Positions 41,372 to 50,919 of a DNA stretch of 64,000 bases are shown here, in pieces (the stretch's first letter is position 1; every line of letters begins with the position of its first letter). Position numbers and translations under genes: made by a program. Below the pieces are notes generated by a model. The model worked only from the letters and a program-made list of their open reading frames with translations, was not told the DNA's origin and searched no databases. This DNA is from Symsagittifera roscoffensis. Lineage: Eukaryota; Xenacoelomorpha; Acoela; Convolutidae. The DNA is taken from contig NC_087064.1 in the NCBI RefSeq assembly GCF_963678635.1, positions 60,212,338 through 60,276,337 of the forward strand, in the 5' to 3' direction.

Positions 41372-42508
41372 CAATTCAAAAATCCATCAAAAATTGCTAC
41401 CCAACAGTCACAGAATCAGTCTTCACCGACATCATCCCAAGATAACCAAACACCACCTTCAACTACTCAAAATCCTCAAACATCTACACGAATTTCTTTT
41501 CAAGACAATCCATACACTTTTGAAGAACGACATGCTCGTTTATCAGAACCACTAGAACCAGTTCAACGACAAGCACCTTTAAGCGAACCAACATATAACC
41601 TATACCCAACACTACCACAAGAACTAAATAGAATAAGAAATTCTAGTCAAAACCAAAATACAGTCGAAATAAATAGACAAATTATACATCCTCGACGAAA
41701 CAGAAATTTTCAAACTCCCCGAGTTCATTTTGATATACCTCAATCCCCATCACAAAACACTCCAGAAAACCCCATTGGTATATTACCAGAAACCCCTACG
41801 CTTCTTTCACAACGTAGCACCTCAAGCCTACCATCAGATTACTTAGGTTCAACACCAACATCTGAGCAAATACGTGAAAATCCTTTCAACCCCACAAACC
41901 AAACATCACGATTTCCATATTGGACTACACATTCATTTACACAAGGTGAACCAAATTTAGTCAATGACCCCATAGATATTTCTACGGATACAACAACATC
42001 CTCATCACTACCAGAAACATTATCACTACCATCAACACCATCAATAAGCCAGATTTCACCACCACCTTTTAACTTAAATTTTCCAAATAATCTCGACGCC
42101 AGATATCGAGAACAATCATCAACAAATATTCCTTTAAGACTAGATTGGAATACATTTACAGCACCTCCACCATTATTTGGACAACATCAAGAAAGTAACC
42201 GCCTTCATAACTGGGCACTTAATAGATTACAATATCGCCAAGATATTCACAACGATATCCGTGATCACAATATTCAAATACTCCAACAAAACAGTTTACA
42301 ATTAAAGTTTGAAATCACAGTTAAGTTAAATAATATTACCCAACATCCCTACCCATTAAATCCACCTAACATAACAGCTCAATCACTACCACCACCGTTT
42401 ATAACTACTGAAGTAATATACAAATACGACAGATATACCAAAAACACAATTGGCTACATTACATTTTATAATCCATACTCAGGATTATCATACACATGTA
42501 TATTCTAA
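41372..42508 (+). CDS. ATG-less 378-codon open frame between ORF b and env
   Basis: The frame is bounded by TAA at 41369-41371 and TAA at 42506-42508 and I find no ATG codon in it, so ATG-based gene finding misses it. The translation is plainly protein-like: a Ser/Thr/Pro/Gln-rich N-terminal half, then an ordered part of about 120 residues with a possible helix (LNRLQYRQDIHNDIRDHN) and a hydrophobic/aromatic end (IGYITFYNPYSGLSYTCIF). Its last 13 nt overlap env. Upstream ORF b stops before this frame opens, so simple frameshifting from b cannot reach it. A spliced message (acceptor-like ctacccaacag near 41403), a non-AUG start (first codon CAA) or reinitiation are possible. Function unknown. 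Confidence 0.75.
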   Translation, partial: QFKNPSKIATQQSQNQSSPTSSQDNQTPPSTTQNPQTSTRISFQDNPYTFEERHARLSEPLEPVQRQAPLSEPTYNLYPTLPQELNRIRNSSQNQNTVEINRQIIHPRRNRNFQTPRVHFDIPQSPSQNTPENPIGILPETPTLLSQRSTSSLPSDYLGSTPTSEQIRENPFNPTNQTSRFPYWTTHSFTQGEPNLVNDPIDISTDTTTSSSLPETLSLPSTPSISQISPPPFNLNFPNNLDARYREQSSTNIPLRLDWNTFTAPPPLFGQHQESNRLHNWALNRLQYRQDIHNDIRDHNIQILQQNSLQLKFEITVKLNNITQHPYPLNPPNITAQSLPPPFITTEVIYKYDRYTKNTIGYITFYNPYSGLSYTCIF

Positions 42509-45114
42509 AATTATTAATTTTTCTCCAACTCCTTTTTCTAGTAATCTCAAATCAAAACATAAACCCTTCTCCTCGTACAGGACCACAAGATTTATTAGTA
42601 ACACATTACGATTGTGAAGAAAATGAACAAAAAACACTACATAAATATGCAATAAATCAAGTATCACAATGTGAAACAGAACCACAAGCTATAGAAACCA
42701 CAGATGTAATAGCAACACTCTATTCAAAAGCCCGAGCAACAACAGTTACAGGCTATAAATTCACAGCAACATTTTCCGAAAAGAAAGTACATTGTTCACA
42801 AGTCTCGAACGGAAACAAAAACCGACTTGACCATGAATCATTCTATCAAAGTAATATAGAACGTCTTTTACATCTCAATCCCGACGATTGTAAAAATGAA
42901 TTACTTAGACTAAACATCACACGAAATAAAAACTCCCAAAGAAAGTTAGTTAATTTTCAAGTTTTTCCAGACTCTGTACATCAATCACAACTTGAAAGAC
43001 ACCAAGGACATATAAAACTAGACGAAAAATACCCGTATAACGGCGCACACGGACGATTAACCTATGACCTACACGATAAACATTGGATACCACACATTGG
43101 TATAAATGACCCATCAAACTGCAAAGCAGACACAAAAAATAAAGGATACCAAGAAATAATGTTTTTCGATTGGAAAATACAACTCGAAAAAATACAACTA
43201 ACACGAGATTTATCAGATAATACAATGATCTATCAAGGAATCCGATTACCTTGTAAAAATGATCAAGGTTATTGCGACCCTACAACGAGAACACAAGCAA
43301 CAATTGTTTGGTTCCCCGAAGATACATGTACAACATTTCAAGTAGCAAAAATACACGCTCGTATGATAAAATTTCACGAAAAATATTTTATACAATCAAT
43401 TCCATATGAACAAGTCCATCCATCACGAAAACTAAGTTCTAATTTTAGAAACATAGACAATATAGAAAATAAATTGACACGTTTTCAAATATATCAAGAA
43501 ACAGAACTTGCATGTAAATACAGGAATCCACTTCACAGAACACAATACTCTGAAATATTAGTTGAATACGAAAAAGGATTCGACATGACCACTGGAAAGG
43601 TAAAAATCGACCCATATGCCACAGGTCATCCTCTAAACGAAGGAACATCCTATATACCAGTTAATTTTGAAAAAAGCAACGGACAACCTGGTGGACATCT
43701 AAAACCCCATGACACCAGAAGCACACGCTTACAAGAATTATCACTAATGAATACTACATATTTCGGTAATATCCACTATGATATTCATTTAGATATGAAA
43801 CTAGATTATACAATTAGCCGAATTTTTCAAGAAATGTCACTCTCCGAATTAGAAACACTACACCAACTATGCGAATTAGAACGAACACAAATATTACAAT
43901 CACTTGCACTAGCAGTATTAAAAATACCCTATGCAGGATACTTATTATCTGGAAATAGATCAAATTTTTTAGACTATGAAGGAAACATCTTATGGTTTTA
44001 TACTTGTACTAAAAAAGTATCACCACTATACGTTTTTGAAGATAAACGATGTTATAAAAGAATCCCTATCTTTTATAAGAATAAAGTACATTTCGTGGAT
44101 ACACTTTCACGAAGAACCTATTTCTGGGATACCGCAGTCCCATGTGGATCAGAAAACAGCCACAATGTAGTACAACTAAACCCTGATGAAAATAAATATT
44201 ATCTTCTCACTCCATATCCCACATTAATGCAATCACTCAAAAAATTTTCACCAGAAAGCATTCGCGCTATTGCTCGAAACCCAAATATAGACTTACAATC
44301 AATAGGAATCTATTCAAAATCAGATATTCAACATCACATTAGAACACAACAATTCCAAGAATTATTAACACAAATGGACACTATACAAAGACAATCAATA
44401 GACCAAAACTTACGCAAACTTGCAGAAACCGCAGGATTTGCCGATATCTACACGCAAGACTATAGCGGATATTTTAAAGACATTAAAGATTATATATATC
44501 TAAACGGTGAAAAATACCGTCCCCAAGATATATCACCAATTAACATTTTTAGCTTTGTTACACTCAAAAATGAGATCCTCGATTTTCTAGGATGGCCCTA
44601 CTACATCTTAGAAAAATTGACTATTTTATACGCAATGTTTAACTTTATTGGATTTCTTTTCTCACTTTTAAAAGGAATCTACAACACATGTGCTATACAC
44701 ACACAAGTAAACAGACAAGCAAGCGTAGCACGCATACTCTTTGCAGGATTTTTTGGAATCTTTTCTACATCTATAAACAAAATTCTTTTAGACGCACAAA
44801 TAAAAGAATATAACACAAAAATAGCAACACGACAAAATACATACGACGAAGAACATAACAATGTAGACATAACGCCAACGGCACCACAATTACCACCCCT
44901 ACCAAATAACCATCCACTATCCCTAGTCCCACGAAATTTTCGAAATTTAGCCATCACACATAATCCAAATTTTCGACTCACCACATCACAAAGTCCCATC
45001 CAACATATAATGACACACCAGTCACAAGATGATAATACTTATGAACAAATTATTGAACAACCCCATACCACCGCTTTTCAGTCTCAAAATAATCATTTTT
45101 TTAGCCCACGATGA
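42496..45114 (+). CDS. env: Envelope-like glycoprotein, 872 aa
   Basis: The N-terminus has a signal peptide (KLLIFLQLLFLVIS, residues about 5-18). A large Cys-containing ectodomain begins with a YDC motif, continues with spaced Cys residues, and includes AGYLLSGNRSNF around residues 480-490 and a CGSEN segment around 552. A membrane segment lies at about 708-727 (LTILYAMFNFIGFLFSLLKG), followed by a tail of about 145 residues. A second, weaker hydrophobic stretch lies at about 745-762. The tail carries PTAP (794-797) and PPLP, of the kind that recruits ESCRT for budding. The YDC...C start and overall layout resemble chuvirus/herpes gB-type (class III) glycoproteins captured by several invertebrate LTR elements; that family assignment is tentative. 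It would mediate receptor binding and fusion. Stop and next ATG overlap in ATGA. Confidence 0.85.
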   Translation: MYILKLLIFLQLLFLVISNQNINPSPRTGPQDLLVTHYDCEENEQKTLHKYAINQVSQCETEPQAIETTDVIATLYSKARATTVTGYKFTATFSEKKVHCSQVSNGNKNRLDHESFYQSNIERLLHLNPDDCKNELLRLNITRNKNSQRKLVNFQVFPDSVHQSQLERHQGHIKLDEKYPYNGAHGRLTYDLHDKHWIPHIGINDPSNCKADTKNKGYQEIMFFDWKIQLEKIQLTRDLSDNTMIYQGIRLPCKNDQGYCDPTTRTQATIVWFPEDTCTTFQVAKIHARMIKFHEKYFIQSIPYEQVHPSRKLSSNFRNIDNIENKLTRFQIYQETELACKYRNPLHRTQYSEILVEYEKGFDMTTGKVKIDPYATGHPLNEGTSYIPVNFEKSNGQPGGHLKPHDTRSTRLQELSLMNTTYFGNIHYDIHLDMKLDYTISRIFQEMSLSELETLHQLCELERTQILQSLALAVLKIPYAGYLLSGNRSNFLDYEGNILWFYTCTKKVSPLYVFEDKRCYKRIPIFYKNKVHFVDTLSRRTYFWDTAVPCGSENSHNVVQLNPDENKYYLLTPYPTLMQSLKKFSPESIRAIARNPNIDLQSIGIYSKSDIQHHIRTQQFQELLTQMDTIQRQSIDQNLRKLAETAGFADIYTQDYSGYFKDIKDYIYLNGEKYRPQDISPINIFSFVTLKNEILDFLGWPYYILEKLTILYAMFNFIGFLFSLLKGIYNTCAIHTQVNRQASVARILFAGFFGIFSTSINKILLDAQIKEYNTKIATRQNTYDEEHNNVDITPTAPQLPPLPNNHPLSLVPRNFRNLAITHNPNFRLTTSQSPIQHIMTHQSQDDNTYEQIIEQPHTTAFQSQNNHFFSPR

Positions 45115-46916
45115 GCCGCCAACTTGGATCACTACACCGATCAAATTCCCACCCAACCAATCTTACCTCTCCAATCCCAATAATACCACTTTTTGCTTTT
45201 CCGCCACCCGATTTTCCATCTAGTAATGTAACATCAGGCATGAATTCCGACACTAATTCACACATCTCAGTTTTATATTCCATCTCACAACTCAATAACC
45301 CGAATATTGAAACCCCCGATGAATTTGCCGACTCAGAACCATCCCCATCCAATAATTTTCATAACTCTTCTAATTTTTCTCAACCCCCTTTTCAACCCAT
45401 ATTATCCAATAACCCTGACCCAATCACTCCCACACCCTCTTATGCTTCCCAAGTTACCCCAACCTACTCCTCACTTCATTCTGACCAATCATCTCATTCT
45501 CCAGACACCCCCCGAATCTCCCCAGAGCTAGATAATTTTATTACCCTTCAACAACAACCCTACCACCTCCATACCCCAGCAATAAACCAAATCTCCTCCA
45601 CAATCAATTCATCCAACCCCCCTACCCCTACACCCTCTTCAAATTATACTGAATCATTAGCACCATCATCCACATCAACTGAATCTTCACACAATACTAA
45701 TAGAGCTTACCGCACTTTTAAAAGAAAGTTCCCCAACCATCCTTTCCCAGCAAAACCAGGAACAGCCCGTGAATACATCAACCACCCCAAGCATACTAAC
45801 ACAAAAGAATTTTTAGCCATCACCTTACCCTCATTCCCACAATACACCTTAAACACCCCCCACGACACTAACGAAACACGCAACTTTGTAGATGAATACG
45901 TTTTGATGCCCACTCTCTCTTGGACCTCATATTATCATTTTACTAACCCTCTTTGCTTACCTTTATCTAACACTCACATCGATATAGAGCGAAATACGGA
46001 CATGCTATATCGACTCACTACACCACTAACACCTAGACAATTTACTTACGTTGGATATAAAAAATCACTAAAAACACACACTGCACCTAGAGCTAACGAA
46101 TATACACTCGAATACTATGATCACAACATCATCAGAGCTAACCAAGATCAATTCTTAGACGACGATCGCTTCGCTAATCCACAAATTACCGAGAAATTTT
46201 TCATCAAGACACCATATATATTTACACTAAACATCTTCGACCGAAAGTTTGATCACATTATTTCAGAAGCACTAACAGACACACAAGCATACGAAAGTTT
46301 TAAAGAACGCTTCCAAATATTTTCACTAACCTTTCATTTCCTTGCACCACACGAAAGAGATTTACACTGCTCACACGATATTATGTTGCGCACTAAACAA
46401 ACCCACACATATAGTTATTATCGCTTCATCCAAAATCACTTTGACCTACACACACCCTCTAGACAACCACACCATCGTTTTCAATTCATTAATTCCAAAT
46501 ACACTTCACCATTTTTCCTAAATTTCACATATTGCATTAAAGATACTAACCTTCATGGTATTCTTCGCAATTATGATCCCATAACCCAAATGTACATCTT
46601 CTGTCCCATCACCAAGACCTTCAACGCCGAAGAATCCCGACCCTTCCTTATCCCGCACGAGTTTGTACAACCTATAGAAATCCCAATTTTAGAATTCATC
46701 CACAACACTAAATTTAATCACAAATTATATAACTTAATCCAAAACACACCTTATGAGTTTGCAGTAGGCACTGAAGAACTAACCACTATTAAGGCACTTC
46801 AATTGCTTTGGCCACTGCTTCAGACTAAAAATATCATCCGCATTCTAGCTAAACTACTAACAACTTCAGAACTAATTCACGACATCTTCCCCCACGGTTT
46901 TTTCCCCGACGACTAA
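45111..46916 (+). CDS. 601-aa ORF of unknown function downstream of env
   Basis: It starts in the ATGA shared with the env stop. Residues 1 to about 200 are Ser/Pro/Thr/Asn-rich and probably unstructured. From about 205 (RAYRTFKRKFPNHPF) to the end the protein looks ordered, with many aromatic residues, few cysteines, and no signal peptide or membrane segment. The layout, a Ser/Pro-rich N-terminal part plus an ordered C-terminal part, resembles that of the ATG-less frame before env. No domain or homologue is recognised. A gene 3' of env is not part of ordinary metaviruses. Its length and intactness argue that it is expressed, either by reinitiation after env or from its own spliced message. 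It could be a matrix-like, regulatory or host-antagonist protein, but nothing in the sequence decides this. Confidence 0.8.
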   Translation: MSRQLGSLHRSNSHPTNLTSPIPIIPLFAFPPPDFPSSNVTSGMNSDTNSHISVLYSISQLNNPNIETPDEFADSEPSPSNNFHNSSNFSQPPFQPILSNNPDPITPTPSYASQVTPTYSSLHSDQSSHSPDTPRISPELDNFITLQQQPYHLHTPAINQISSTINSSNPPTPTPSSNYTESLAPSSTSTESSHNTNRAYRTFKRKFPNHPFPAKPGTAREYINHPKHTNTKEFLAITLPSFPQYTLNTPHDTNETRNFVDEYVLMPTLSWTSYYHFTNPLCLPLSNTHIDIERNTDMLYRLTTPLTPRQFTYVGYKKSLKTHTAPRANEYTLEYYDHNIIRANQDQFLDDDRFANPQITEKFFIKTPYIFTLNIFDRKFDHIISEALTDTQAYESFKERFQIFSLTFHFLAPHERDLHCSHDIMLRTKQTHTYSYYRFIQNHFDLHTPSRQPHHRFQFINSKYTSPFFLNFTYCIKDTNLHGILRNYDPITQMYIFCPITKTFNAEESRPFLIPHEFVQPIEIPILEFIHNTKFNHKLYNLIQNTPYEFAVGTEELTTIKALQLLWPLLQTKNIIRILAKLLTTSELIHDIFPHGFFPDD

Positions 46917-48535
46917 CAGGTAAGTATGAATTAAGTAAATATTACTAACTAATTACAGTATTAAAAACTCACCATTCTTTATTCATGTTTTCCTTAGATT
47001 TTTAGCTTTCATCCGACAATCACCTACAAAAACCACAAAAGAAACAATAAAAATCACAATTCTCATCAATCAATTTTCAAATTCTATTAATCTCTTACAC
47101 TTATAAATTTCTAAATTTAATATCAATGCAGTAAATTCATCTATAATATTTTCCCCCAAAGCAATAAATCTAATTATGATGAAAATTTGTATCTTAATAT
47201 TCCCCCATGACTAGCAGTAAATTTCTAAATTCTATGTAGTAAATTAAATAAATGCAAATGCAGTACTAACTTTTTGATATTTTCATTCATTCGCACAGAA
47301 ATTCTATCCACACTCGCACAGCTCGCCCACGAAGAATTGTTTAAAATAATGAATTTCAGTTTCAAGTTTTCACACTCAACAACTCTAACATATAATAACA
47401 TGTTTCAAACTTTCCTTTAACCCGGTTGGAAAGGAATCATATACTAAACAAAACTAACCAACGCAGCTTACTAAATACCACAAATCATAGAATAACAGCA
47501 TGACTAAGAAAAGGAAACCAACGGTACCCAAACCGGATTAACCCAGTTTAAAACTGGATAATTTATTCTTTTGAAGACTATTACAAAGTCTTAGAAAGAA
47601 ATAATAAAACACAAAAAAGTCGAAAGACAAACCCATACCACAAACAATTTGCTTTTTGGAAAAAGTACATAACCAACAAGACATAAGTAAGACCACAACA
47701 AACCCAACATAAAACGTTGTCACATAACAGGACCCCTCACAAAAACCGCATGAAATCATACTCCCACTCCTGGCCTAACCCACCAGGAAGGACGTCCTGA
47801 GCATGCTCTATAGCCGGCCTAACCCACCGCGCTACATCCACGCTTTGTGACCACACCTCTATTTTTAATAAGAGCTACTCAAGGGTGAGTAACTCTTCAA
47901 AATAACCGAACTAAAACAAAAAGCTTTTGTGAAAACAACTAACTAAAATCATTATTAAAAAATATTAAACTAATAAAAGTTTTATAAAATGTAAAATCAC
48001 ATGATGCAATATATAGATCAGAATACAACACCAAGGACGAACATCAAAAGACAAGACGACCCCACTACACTCGAGAGAGAATGACCAACTACAATCGATA
48101 TGCCGCTCACAATCACAACTCAAAGGATTTAGAGTACGACTTGACCTCGCAGAAAAGGACTTCATTGAACTAGACCAATGACCACCTCGATGTTCAAGTA
48201 TACGTACAGATCCGAGTAACCAGGCATCCCCTCCACGCACAATCTCCACGCCATTCCCAAGCTAGATCAGACACAAAAGAAGTTCTCCACGAAGAACAGA
48301 AAAACCTGACATAGCCAACCATTCTGAAATCAGATTTGAGTTTGTTGCAAAGACTTAGTCGTTGTCACAAGAAGAACACAACGTCTTATGTCTCAAACTC
48401 CAGCTTCCTGGAACTTCCCTAACAAAAGAGGAAACGGAAGAAAATTATGATGTTCGCCAAAAACAAACGTCCATCATCCATCCTTCGAATTGCAGAAGAA
48501 CTATTCTAAAAAAAACTCTGTAAAACCCGGATGGG
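46917..48535 (+). other. 3' untranslated region of element B (1.6 kb)
   Basis: No supported gene; the minus-strand frames at 47538-47759 and 47965-48249 are not coding-like. It contains the palindrome cluster at 47766-47828 and a hairpin at 47870-47897. Just before the LTR the sequence is acccggatggg, a weak polypurine tract. Confidence 0.55.
47766..47897 (+). promoter_or_regulatory. Cluster of palindromes and a hairpin in the 3' region
   Basis: In order: CCTGG...CCAGG (47769-47787), AGGACGTCCT (47789-47798), GAGCATGCTC (47799-47808), GCCGGC (47813-47818), a 13-bp direct repeat GGCCTAACCCACC at 47772-47784 and 47816-47828, then an 11-bp stem AAGAGCTACTC / GAGTAACTCTT (47870-47897, one mismatch). 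This may be a structured RNA element for export, stability or packaging. Confidence 0.5.
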
Positions 48536-48945
48536 TGGAACCTGATCTAAACTACATATTATGATTGGATAAATTAAATGTTTTACCAATGTAAAGTATT
48601 TAATATTAACCAATCATGATCCATCTAACTAACAACCCACTTATTTGTAAGTGCTGAAGTTACTTGTAATTTCAGCACCAGAGAGATTTGAATTTAACTT
48701 AGAAATTAGTTGGACTCTCCCGAGCACTTCAGCAGCCGCAATAAACCAGTATACCCTAGATCTATTGAGCCTAGCAGAGACTAGTTAAACAACCTGAGAC
48801 TAGATAGTATAAGAGTAAGATTAGGATCGGTATTAGACTAAGAAGTTGCACGAATCTATCCGGCCGAAAATAAGATAGCGTGACGAGCAGACGGTGTACC
48901 CTATCCGAAATTACTCTATGAGTTAACCAACTCGGTCCTAACTCA
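48536..48945 (+). repeat. 3' LTR of element B (410 bp)
   Basis: Base-by-base reading shows no difference from the 5' LTR at 30024-30433, including the loop of the terminal hairpin. CTAA follows as the target duplication. Confidence 0.95.
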
Positions 48946-48949
48946 CTAA

Positions 48950-49029
48950 CTACTGAGGAAATTAAGCAGAGAAACCAACGGGTAGAGCAAATCACACAAG
49001 AAAGCGGACTTACATATTCTTTTATGACA
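48950..49029 (+). repeat. 3' LTR of the old element, distal part
   Basis: It continues ctactgagga... where 30023 stopped (the CTAA before it is the duplicated target) and ends ATGACA. GGGTG follows. Confidence 0.8.
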
Positions 49030-50707
49030 GGGTGGATGAAGTGCCTAGAGGACTCTTTCCTCAGTGATTGAACTCCTGTACCTACCAAAGGATCATTCAT
49101 GTGGTAATATTGTGAGCCATTCAGTTTTAGCTGGCCGACATCGAACTTTTTCTCAAGGCGCCTTGGACACCAATACACACTAACTTAAAGGTTGAGCGGG
49201 TGTCATAAAAATTTTGGTTTTTTTGGTCAAAAAAAAGCCTGAAAACTTCGCTTTTGTTTTTTTTTCAAATTCATATGCGGCGCAAGATATTTCTCAAAGT
49301 GGAATTTTATAGTAGAAGTATGAAGGAGTTTGTTTAAATTTCAAATTAGAATGAGGTCAGGGAAATCAGTTTTTTTATGCGGACTCAATTGATCATCGTT
49401 TGTTTCGCATGTCGACTAAGTTAATGCCGTTTTTGACCTTTCGGTTCTCTCAAGTATCATCAAAAATCAAGTTGAAAATCACAAAAAAGAACCATTTTAA
49501 TTTATAGTTAAGAAGGCAATTTACTTGAAGTTTACTCTAGGAATACGCGCTTCAATCTGCTGATAATTCTTTTAATTGATTTTCAGCTGAAAAGATGTTC
49601 AAACACAGTCTTCTAATGGCTGTTTGAATGCCCTTTTTAATATTTTCAAGCAATTTGAATGCGCGCATCAATTAGGGAGTTTTCAAACTGCCGGTCAAAA
49701 CAAAAAACTTGTGTTCTTAATTTGGTGCACGTTTTTCAATGCAGTTCAGATTTTCATGAAAGTTTTTTTTTCAAAATTTTAACATTCAGAAACCATATTG
49801 CTATTAGGGCTCAAAATTTTCTGAGGTGTGAAGGAGCCTAAAAACAATACATGGAAACAAAAGATCAAAATAACATTCTCTCTCCTAGGGTAACCAAGTT
49901 AGGATATACCTCAGTAGTATGCATATAGTTAACTATGATGGGGGGATTGTCATTCATGGATGACCATTAGGTACAAAATAAAAAATGTCACAATGTATTA
50001 TATGACAACCAATGATCACCATGAAAAATTCCTAAATGTCACCATGTATTATTTGACAACTAATAGTCAAAAAGTGAAAACTCAAACAATAGCCATTACG
50101 GTTCGGCTCAATATGAGTTGCGCGATCTGTTCTCAGAATACCATTCCAAGTTTACGATCTAGAGTTATTAGTTCCTTCCGCTACCAGTACATATATACAT
50201 GTAAATCCCTGACCACCGCTCTTACCAAAAGTGAATACTAGATAATTGTGGTAAGCTATATGGAAAATAAGCTTGGCAACTGAGTGGGTAAATGAACTTT
50301 CTTCACTTGGGCAAAGTTTTCTTTTACCAAATTGAGAAGCTAACATACTAGAATTGTGATGAAAATTTTATTAGCCAAAAAATTAACGAGTGACAAATTG
50401 AAATCTGTAAATCTAACGTCGCAAGTCAGACTTGATCAAGAAAATTTGTTTTCAACAAAACTCGAACGGAATAGGAACAAAAAAATAGGTATAAAACTAC
50501 AACTGATTGTTTCCTAACAGCTTGCATATGACTGAAGCATTACTTTTACTGAGCAACCCCAATAAAAAGTTTAATTGAATTGAAAACAAAGTAACTATGA
50601 TTAAACTAAACAAGTTTGTTTAAACAGATTACAAGTAAAGTTTGACACTGACAGCTTTTGATCGTTCTTTGATTTGAGACTCCTTGATTGTTTGAGGACA
50701 AGTTCGA
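49030..50707. other. Unassigned DNA after the nested elements
   Basis: GGGTG at 49030 is the target duplication of the old element. On the minus strand 49178-49035 is open and reads protein-like (NGSQYYHMNDPLVGTG), possibly a remnant of an exon. A short direct repeat around aatgtcac(a/c)atgtattat lies at 49984 and 50035. Nothing else recognised. Confidence 0.35.
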
Positions 50708-50919
50708 GGGCGATTTCAATTGTTTGATTCTCGCTTGCTACAACGTTTGACATGGTAGTACTTCTTATATGTATTCTTTGCTGTTTTCCTCAATCAATTC
50801 TGGAGAACCTGATAACAAAAATCAATTTAGTACAAACTGAAAACTGATTATTTAGTTTTGTTTTTGAATATTCGGAAAAGATGTAAGGGTTTTTTTGATT
50901 TATTGGATGGTAAGGGAAG

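Larger units (their letters stand above)
30024..48945 (+). mobile_element. Element B: complete 18.9-kb Ty3-type retrovirus-like element (endogenous metavirus)
   Basis: Two 410-bp LTRs (TG...CA) read as identical and are flanked by CTAA at 30020-30023 and 48946-48949, a 4-bp target duplication confirmed by the uninterrupted ttttacctaactactgagg in related LTRs at 18029 and 24392. Order inside: PBS, leader with ORF0, ORF1, gag-pol (Pro, RT, RNase H, TAA, IN), two small hydrophobic ORFs, an ATG-less 378-codon frame, env-like gene, 601-codon ORF, and a 3' region. RT-RNase H-IN order places it in the Ty3/metavirus group. Identical LTRs and long open frames indicate a recent insertion. At 18.9 kb and eight open frames it is much larger and more complex than ordinary Ty3 elements (typically 5-8 kb). 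Confidence 0.95.
24165..49029 (+). mobile_element. Old Ty3-type LTR element, about 5.9 kb without the nested element B
   Basis: The 5' LTR is 24165-24479, PBS TGGCGCAG starts at 24480, the decayed gag-pol interior is 24480-29767, and the 3' LTR starts about 29768, is split at 30023 by element B and resumes to 49029. The flanks are GGGTG at 24160-24164 and GGGTG at 49030-49034, a 5-bp target duplication. Zinc-finger, reverse transcriptase and integrase remnants follow in Ty3 order. The LTRs differ at many positions, so the insertion is old. Confidence 0.88.

Noticed and set aside
45096-45114. T TTT TTT slippery-like run near the end of env as a -1 frameshift site into the 601-codon ORF
   Set aside because: The -1 frame meets TAG at 45102-45104, before the ATG at 45111, so a shift there is not productive. 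The ATGA overlap is the better explanation.
48771-49178. 135-codon minus-strand frame covering the end of the 3' LTR of element B
   Set aside because: It is a chance fusion across the LTR and old-LTR junction; its last part is the antisense of the LTR. Only the piece beyond 49035 might be real.
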